A stretch of 64,000 bases of DNA from Angiostrongylus vasorum. Its lineage: Eukaryota; Nematoda; Chromadorea; Rhabditida; Metastrongylidae. Made by a program: the position numbers and the translations under genes. The notes beneath the pieces are model-generated. The model did no database searches, was not told the DNA's origin, and saw only the letters and a program-made list of their open reading frames with translations. Positions within the stretch are counted from its first letter, which is position 1; the number at the start of each line of letters is the position of its first letter. Below are positions 57,038-64,000 of the stretch, in pieces. The stretch is from the NCBI GenBank assembly GCA_018806985.1, contig JADANN010000369.1:930001-994000 (forward strand), written 5' to 3'.

Positions 57038-57229
57038 ATGGAAGACACAGGGAATCGAGATGACCTCGACAATAGCGAAGAGTGTGCTGTGTGCTGTGCT
57101 AAACTCAAAGTGAGTGACAGGTTATGTAGGTTTTGGACAGTGAGACGATGTCGCTGGAGCAGTAAAAAATGTGGAGATCAATCCGGATCCCTTTGCCCAT
57201 TGTTTCGAAGCAACTCTCACCTTATCTGA
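57038..57229 (+). pseudogene. degenerate RING-finger-like open frame
   Basis: It starts MEDTGNRDDLDNSEECAVCC directly after a CTCCTCTTTAG site, so it could begin an exon. The order C-x2-C (CAVC), AKLKVSDRLCRFW, RRC, and CPLFRS near the end mimics a C3HC4 RING. However, the His ligand position is W and the last CPLC reads CPLF, so two zinc ligands are missing. An alternative is that the exon stops at CTCAAA|GTGAGT (about 57111) and only CAVC belongs to it. RING proteins are usually ubiquitin ligases; that function is not claimed here. Confidence 0.35.
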
Positions 57230-57239
57230 TTCGACGGCA

Positions 57240-59178
57240 TTTAATGCGCTCTCATGCAACTTAAGTGATTGTCTAATGTCCGAGGCTGCCCCGAAGGTTG
57301 AAAGACGTGCATCTCAGTAGGTAACAATTCTGACCTCCTGTCTTGAATTGGTACAAACTCATCGTTTCGAAACCTTCGCTCCATTAAAAGTAAACACTGC
57401 TTGAGAAACATGGTGTGTTTCTGGTTTCGCCTTGTTGATTGCCATCAAATGAGCACCGTTGTAGATTTCCACTTTTTGCTTTTACTTTTGACTTCTTAAC
57501 ATTTGCTCAAACTGATTCGATCTCACATCATTCGTTGTTGACTGCTGTAGAGAGTTCAAACTTTGCTTTAATAAATACCATCGAATGATGTGTGGTATCA
57601 ACCAAATCAAGGATTATCGATCAAAGTAAGAGCCACTGTAATTGAGACACTTTTCATCGCCATTTTACGTTCAGATCTGTAGATCTGATAGTTTACTTAA
57701 TGTCTTTCTGACCATAATCTCATGTGCAAATGTTTCCTGTTGCAAGGAAAATTGGCCGTATATCTAAAATTTCGACCTCCTTCGAAATCCTTCATTGACT
57801 TTGCCTATTCTCTGGAAGCATATCCCCATTAAGATATTTCTCTTAGGATACAGAAACATATAGAAAACGGTTCCATGTACTGAACACGAAATTATCATAA
57901 AAACCTCGTTTTGATGCAAATTTAACTTTGGGAACTGTTTCGCTGCTTCAGCATTGTCTAATCATTGCGCAAAACGTCATCACTTCTTTGTCTTAATGGA
58001 AAACTGATATTGCTATCTATTTTGACCGGTTTCCTCCAAAGTTCGATTTCGTACAATGGTAGACCAACATTGCGTTCCTTTCGGCTTCAGCTGACCGTGG
58101 AGACGTCTGGGCAAGCCGTTCATAGTTTTCGCGGAGCGGTCACATTTGCTTAAGGAATAAAGTTCTCGTTGTTGACAATCCTCATAACCATCTCCTACCA
58201 TTTTGGTTAGTTCTTCACTCATAAATTTTGACAATATGTGAATGTGGTTGTGTCCTAGAAGTCGTTATTGTGATCAATTAAGCTTAGTCAGCCTACATTA
58301 CAATCGGATGTGGGCATTTCTGAGCATCGAAGAAACGGCAGTGAAACAGTTGCCCTAGAACTTTATCGAAGATTTTTATTTGACTTTGTAACTCTTGAGT
58401 GACATGTTAAGGGATTTTTGTCCCAATATGCGCGTTTACACTTTTTGTTGTTCTCATATGCACATTTATACTCTTTGTTCTTCCTTAGAAGACGCAAAGC
58501 TAATGAATTCTTGATTTTTACTCGGGGATTGGTCTTCAGTTTAAACTTTTGAATATAAGCGTTCCCTTCTACGGAACATAAAGTTGGGATTGACTGATCC
58601 CATTCTCTGTGTTCAACTTATGCGGAATACAATTTTATTCTGGAAATGACTGACGCTACTAAGGACGTTAACGCTACGAAGACCATCAGGTGGCAAATGT
58701 CTTCTTGTGAAATCAGTATATTATAACTTCCATGTATTCAGAAAACCCTAGAATGATAACTCCTCTCTCCCACTACCTTCTCGTGTCCAAGCGCATCACT
58801 CCCGTCTTAGTTGTTTGTTCCCTATGATAGCCAATTTTTGACAATATCCAGGTCTTGACACGTAGTCGCTGCTCTCACGATTGAAGAGTCTAGTATTTTT
58901 TGTTTGTTTTATTTCTACACTATCGCACCTGTAACTTTCCAAGTACTACTGTATTATGGGGCGAAGCAAGAAAGGAATGGTATTCGCATATCCGGGCCAA
59001 CAGTTTCACAGAAAAAACAGCGTATTCGAACAGATGACCTTTAATCTGTTGCTACTGGACACAACAGAAACACAACCGGATCACTAGTGCACGTATTCGA
59101 GACATGGGCAAACGTACCTTCTAGTTACAATCAACCTAGTTAAGCAGGTAACCTAAAGAATTCTTCGTTGTTGTTTTA
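57240..59178. other. no firm feature
   Basis: About 1.9 kb. A minus-strand stretch at 58013-58234 (EELTKMVGDGYEDCQQRELY) is the most protein-like part but has no family or splice support. Confidence 0.3.
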
Positions 59179-59179
59179 G

Positions 59180-59409
59180 TGGAAAAGTTTTATAGTGACA
59201 AGCAGAATGTTAGAGTAATGCTCAAAGTGTTATTAGATATGAAGATTCCTAAAAGCAATTGCTCTGAGGTGAGAAAATATCAAGAATTTCGATTAAGGAG
59301 CTTTGAGAGAACGATTGACGTGGACATCTACATCGTGAACAGTTCGTCGATGTGTCATCGCATTTTTGAATCTGGACTCAGCGAATGTTTACCTAACGAA
59401 GACGTCTAG
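59180..59409 (+). CDS. host exon candidate
   Basis: It follows TTGTTGTTTTAG, a good 3' splice site, and is open for 76 codons: EKFYSDKQNVRVMLKVLLDM, KIPKSNCSEVRKYQEFRLRS, FERTIDVDIYIVNSSSMCHR, then SGLSECLPNEDV and TAG. A possible donor inside (TCTGAG|GTGAGA, about 59269) would shorten it to 89 bp. Either version has codon content unlike the T-rich background. The product is not recognised. Confidence 0.4.
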
Positions 59410-59514
59410 CCGTCGTTGGAAATGCCCTCAATCGTCGGTCGAGTCAATGCACCGTGACTGTATTTAAGTCATAGCACTTTTTCTGAACGTCAGAATACTT
59501 TAGATGAGTAAGAT

Positions 59515-59645
59515 AGTGGGCCTTCGTGTAGACGACGGCAAGGAGTCCCGGCACTGCGGGCCGCCCTTGACTTCGTGTAGACGACGGCCTTGACTTCGTG
59601 TAGACGACGGCAAGGAGTCCCGGCACTGCGGACCGTCCTTGACTT
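59515..59645. repeat. GC-rich tandem repeat
   Basis: A unit of about 49 bp beginning CTTCGTGTAGACGACGGC and containing AAGGAGTCCCGGCACTGCGG occurs as one full copy, one 23-bp partial copy and one second full copy. The array is far more GC-rich than its surroundings. Confidence 0.85.
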
Positions 59646-59649
59646 TTAA

Positions 59650-60160
59650 TTCAATTCCTATTCGCTATTTCTAGAAAGTTCCTATTTTCGATAACAAACG
59701 CTTCGAAGATACAGAGCTCCTCCTTTGTCGTTTCTTACTTAATTGCAAAAAAGGCATTGGTTTGTTCATAGTGGGAAAAAAATCACCGCCGCCGCATAAG
59801 GGCCATTGAAGTAGCCTCTGTTGAAGTTTTCTGGAGATATTTTTTGAATTAGTTAATAGCTCACAGCGATTTTTACCAGCTCAACATCTCTCACAATTAA
59901 GTGATACCAAAAAAATCAATGGCTACTTATCCTTGCGTTTTCCGATCTCAACAGGTTCGTGTAAAGGCAAATAAAACATTTCTAGCAGCTTCATTCAAAA
60001 AGAGTCGTGCCAAAAAAAGATCTCCTTAAACGTACTCCTGAAGCTGCTTACTTAAATAGACTTTACTTTGACGAAAATTGACTGCCGCTTACTTTTCTTA
60101 GTATCACATTATCGCAACGATTCAGCGTTTCCATGATTTGTATCCGTTTACTTTTTTCCT
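59650..60160. other. no feature seen
   Basis: AT-rich sequence with poly-A runs. Confidence 0.35.
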
Positions 60161-60162
60161 TA

Positions 60163-60435
60163 GGGCGCGTGTGGCGCAGTCGTCGGAGGCGCCCTGCAAC
60201 ACATACGTGGAATTGGTCCCCGCACCTAAGGCCCAGGAAACCTTCCATCCCTCCGGGTTCGGCAAATTGATACCAGACTTGTCTAGGAAGATAGCAGCAC
60301 TGGCTCGATACATCGGTTGGCCACCACGAGTCATTGTAAAGGCCAGATATACATTCCACCACCTGCAACGATGATTACTGAAGTCGAATGCGTGGCGCAT
60401 CCCTCAAGGATTGATCAAAGCCGTGGGCTTTAAGA
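60163..60435 (+). repeat. SINE-A, well-preserved copy
   Basis: Head GGGCGCGTGTGGCGCAGTCG, B box GTGGAATTGGTCC, the shared core (CATCCCTCCGGGTTCGGC, GATACCAGACTTGTC) and the 3' half through AAGGATTGATCAAAGCC. Confidence 0.9.
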
Positions 60436-61410
60436 GAGCTTTTTTATCTTTTTTCCTTAAATAAAGAAATGGATTGAAGGAATAAGTTAACAGGCAAAAA
60501 AGATAAACCAGAGAAAGAAAAAACTTGGAGGAAGTTGAAAAACACAAGTCGAACAGTGATTAAACTATAGGCATGTGTATAAGCGAAGCAGTGGTTGTGA
60601 TGGTATGTACTGCTCACGCTTAGATCACTGAATTTCAATGAGTGAAATTCCAAGGAAAAGCAAGAACCACCTTTTGCCGTAGCCCTCACGGCTATATCGG
60701 TCGATCAGCGGTACACTGGCTTTAAGAGTATTGTCGAGTTTCGGCAGTGCGGCATTCAGAACTTCACCAGCGATCTCCTCAATTTCACAACTGCTTCAAT
60801 CATAACTGCAAAACCAATTCCCAGCCTTTTTTTCAGAGCTATTTTCTTTTCTTTAGCATAGTTTGGCTATTTAAAGAAAATATTAAAGAGAAGCATCGTT
60901 TCGGCTCCTGTAGATGGGGAGATGAATTATTCATTGAAAAAATTCTTCCATTTTCTCCAACTCCGATTCTTTAGATGAGGAAGAATGAATGATCAGTTTG
61001 TCTGTTCATGGTCGTCTTGAATAAATACGCAGTATGTAGTAACCCAAGGTTACTGTTAATCTTATCGTGACTGTGATTTGATGTGTTCGATTAGACTAGA
61101 CATCCGGATAACTTAGCACTTTCATATCGTTCATTCCTAAAATTCCAGTTTCCCTCTTTCTTTGCATTGATCCAATTCTCGGCTAACCGCTCATCAAATC
61201 TCGATTTCACTGCGCTGCGCATTCCTGATACCTCTACAGTGGACAGCCGTTCTAAAGCAGTTTTTTGGATTATGTGAGCTCATAACTTCGCCGCAGTATT
61301 GCTAGCACTGAAAATGTTGCGTTTCCCTGAACAGCGCATCAGTTACCATCTGACACTTAAGGAAACTAATTTAGCAAGCATAGTTGAGTACGTTTGAAAG
61401 GGAGCATATT
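60436..61410. other. no firm feature
   Basis: An acceptor-like TTTTTTTCAG at about 60836 leads into an AT-rich open stretch (KENIKEKHRFGSCRWGDELF) that ends at 60974. Support is too weak for a gene call. Confidence 0.3.
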
Positions 61411-61415
61411 AATTA

Positions 61416-61640
61416 AAAGATCGTCTTTCTATAAACCTCGGCATAAGTTATTGATTTATTTATTTATATGATTTTACAAACTGATCTTCTTGAGCTGATG
61501 CGGGCTTGGTATAGGTTTTCGTTGTCGTTGTTGTCGTTGTCGTCATTGTTGGTGTTGTTGGTCGATGGGTGACGTTTCGGCTATTTCGTCTTCCTCAGAG
61601 CCGTGCTGTTAGCAGTGGTATACGCCATGGCATATTAGTT
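61416..61640 (-). repeat. solo PLE terminal repeat, reversed
   Basis: Outer segment GATCGTCTTTCTATAAACC, AT-rich part ATTTATTTATTTATATG, CTGATCTTCTTGAGCTGATG, a triplet-rich stretch and the motif at 61563-61605, followed by the reversed UTR piece. Confidence 0.8.
61563..61605 (-). ncRNA. partly decayed hammerhead-like motif
   Basis: The cores CTGAGGA and GAAA, plus C and GTC, are intact, but stem II (GACG-AAAT-AGCC) has two mismatches, so folding is doubtful. Confidence 0.4.
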
Positions 61641-63385
61641 TTAGCTAACACTTTGCTCATGAAGAGCACCCAGAAAACATCACAATCTTTTGTTTCGCGG
61701 CCGAAAAAATAGAAGTTTTTGTGAAAATAACCTGGGATGTGTTTTTTATCCTTTTTTTTAACCTGGCATGTGGAGGCAAATATGGCGATTTTCACAAGGC
61801 GCATATAGAATATTACTGAACACATTTGATGGCGTTCACATAGGATTTCGTTTTGTTACACTTTTCTCATCAGTTAAGGGCTAGAACCAGTTCTCTGCCG
61901 TTATTAAATATTATATACCCTGTGGGCTACGGTAGAGCAGAAAAACTGTTGGCGATATTTCTGGCACTTCCTAGCGATTATGGGCCTCATTTGCGATGTG
62001 GTCACGGAAGCATTCGCATTTCTCATGCTAATGACCTTTCGCCACACAGGCAGCACATCTTAGGCCGTCCCGGTCGTTTGGTGCTACTCAACCAGGGCGA
62101 GCTGCAGCTTCCCTCCTCCCACAAACATCATCGCTTTTGTTTGCCCTTGTCGTGTTGCTTTGACATTTATCACCCGAAGATTTGTTTATGAAAAGACTAC
62201 AGCGCTCTTAGAATGTGTCAACAACGGAATGGGCCGATGTTGTTAGACGATCTCTGTAAATTCTCCAGCGTAACCCCGGGACGTTGTGATGATTATATAC
62301 TCACATAGAAGCACGACCACGGCTGTTCGACTTTTCTACTTCATATTTTTACTCCTTGCTTCTTTTGTAGTCAATATGTTGTTGACGGTGTTGTTTCTTT
62401 TTTTGCGGTGCGACGGTATAGTGTCAAGCGGCTGAGACTATGCATCATACCTTCGTGGGTGATGTGAACTTAAGCCACTATCATATTCCATGCTTACATG
62501 TTTTCCATCTTGTGCTTGTACGTTTTACAAGGCCCATACAGCTTCCCAGCAAAGTGGCTTAGCCTTGTGCAGTTAGAGCAAAACGTGGTCTTTGAACTCG
62601 AACACTCCCTGTAAAAAAATCGGTGCCACAGATTTCTCTATTTTTTTATTCTTTGCATTTGCTTTTCTTCTTAAGAACTTTTGTTTAATCCTCGCCTTAT
62701 CTCTTTTTGCTTTCCATTTCATAAATTTTTTCAGTGTTGGGTTCTGGGGGATGGGATTCCCATCTCCATTGAGCTTAGAGGAATTTTAACTTCCTCACAT
62801 ATGCATTTATATTCATATGCCGACGCCGGTGTGCTTGCATATCAGCGGTTCGCCTGTAGCCTGCATTGGAGTGAATGGTGAGTACGTGGGAGGCCATCTC
62901 CTGCCATCTTCCAGAAGTAAGACTCATTCCCACTCCAGGAGAGCTCAACAAGCTAGCAGTGAAGAGACCCAGCCTAATGTTTGACTCCGACCAATTGCAC
63001 TTTAATATTTTCGACAACTGACTGTCATTGAAACTGAGCAATCAATAGATTTGTATTAATAACCGCACACGACGTCGTTGTAAGAAAAAACTGTTTATTG
63101 AGAGATCGTGCGGTGTTCCACACAAATGGATTCGAGTGGGTGCGAATACGAAGACTCACATCGCGCGAAAGAACTGCTCTGCACACTCGATCCGAATCAT
63201 CGCACCTTTGGAAAAGGCGACAACACGTGGACGTGAGCCACATAGAGAGTTTTGTGTAACAATCTCCTGTAAGCTTACGAATTCGACAAAAAGCGCTTCA
63301 GTAATATCTCGGAAAAGTCGTTTTAAAAGAATCATGATACGAGAGCTGTGGTGATGTTCGTCGAACGCTGTGATTTTCACAAGGG
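61641..63385. other. no firm feature
   Basis: A GC-richer open stretch at about 61920-62190 (YPVGYGRAEKLLAIFLALPS and later) overlaps a second plausible frame with a hydrophobic run (IMGLICDVVTEAFAFLMLMT). I cannot tell which, if either, is coding. Confidence 0.3.
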
Positions 63386-63389
63386 ATGG

Positions 63390-63582
63390 AAGATGTTAGC
63401 AGTATTGTTGAGTCAGTCGACGACAAGCAGGTTTATATGTGACTATAGACGCGGATTTTCGAATACCAATGTTTGTATATTGGTAGAATTCGATGACAGC
63501 AACGTCAGCCGACTCGTGTTTGAACAGTCGCATGCGGTAATCCGTAGATTAGGCTTTGTTATGCATCTGGTAGCCGAATAAA
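63390..63582 (+). CDS. weak terminal exon candidate with poly(A) signal
   Basis: A plus-strand frame reads DYRRGFSNTNVCILVEFDDS and then NVSRLVFEQSHAVIRRLGFV, ending HLVAE with TAA. AATAAATAAA overlaps the stop codon (63579-63589), as is common for compact 3' ends. A possible acceptor (GACAAGCAG, about 63430) would place the exon start inside this range, but it is not T-rich. Product unknown. Confidence 0.3.
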
Positions 63583-63589
63583 TAAACAT

Positions 63590-64000
63590 TTTACTCGACT
63601 ACAATTTACAGTTAGGAATTGCTACCAAACAGTCAATCACTTATCCCAGCTGGCAAGCCGTCCACTCTTTCAGTGACACAGAGGAATCAGCTCATATTTC
63701 TCTTATGAATCATGGTTTGGAGCTAGAAACCTAGTGAAAGTATTGAAAGCTGCGATAAGCAAAGAGTCAAAAGAATGTTCACGGCATTAAATAATCGTAA
63801 AGAATCCATAGATGAACCTATGGTTGATGACTTAAGATATGGAGGATTGCAACATATGGTTGATAAACTTGGATGAGAAAGTAATCTTGTGCTTGTATAG
63901 CGCATTGTTGATGGTGGGAGCAAAGGTTCCGTAGTTCTAATGTGTTGGACTCAACTTGTTTGATCAGTAGCTTCTAACAGACACCCATGTTAATGAAAGC
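63590..64000. other. no feature seen
   Basis: Sequence to the window end. Nothing was recognised. Confidence 0.35.

Overview
This 64 kb window looks like AT-rich nuclear DNA of a nematode, most likely a strongylid (hookworm-like) worm. I infer this from the repeats and the splice sites: a Penelope-like element (PLE) with an RT plus GIY-YIG protein, an RTE-type LINE, mariner relics, tRNA-derived SINEs, and short T-rich 3' splice sites of the TTTTCAG type. I see no rRNA genes, no convincing free-standing tRNA gene, no CRISPR array and no bacterial gene organisation. Most of the sequence is intergenic or intronic and packed with repeats.

Layout. 0-2.3 kb: a divergent SINE and otherwise featureless sequence. 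2.3-4.6 kb: a nearly complete but frame-broken PLE bounded by about 245-bp inverted terminal repeats, each holding a hammerhead-ribozyme-like motif. 4.9-10.4 kb: SINEs, foldback arms and a PLE 3' fragment. 11-23 kb: the best plus-strand host coding signals, namely single exons near 11.1 and 22.8 kb, an exon pair at 17.47-18.18 kb with matching splice phase and a poly(A) signal, and a membrane protein gene at 20.2-20.9 kb. This stretch is interrupted by a GIY-YIG-only PLE derivative at 18.7-19.6 kb. 25-26.3 kb: a long TA repeat and a minus-strand mariner relic. 26-38 kb: repeats, an RTE 3' fragment, and one good minus-strand exon (30.06-30.23 kb) resembling the FAM174 family of small membrane proteins. 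40.8-45.7 kb: a mariner relic followed by a long RTE copy whose 3' end is split by a foldback element that itself carries another repeat. 47-52 kb: TA repeats, a PLE foldback and SINEs. 54-64 kb: clustered PLE terminal repeats and several weak host exon candidates.

How the parts relate. The autonomous-type elements (PLE, RTE, mariner) are all broken here. Around them are short elements probably moved by related machinery: two SINE families with the same head and centre but different 3' tails, a foldback DNA-element family with shared outer ends, a roughly 385-bp unclassified repeat, and PLE terminal-repeat derivatives. The most interesting signal is the PLE terminal repeat. Nine positions carry a hammerhead core or its decayed form, with compensatory changes in stem II and a self-complementary stem III suited to dimer formation.

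Limits: no alignment, gene finder or database search was run. Element edges are good to roughly 5-20 bp, and host genes are given only as exon candidates.
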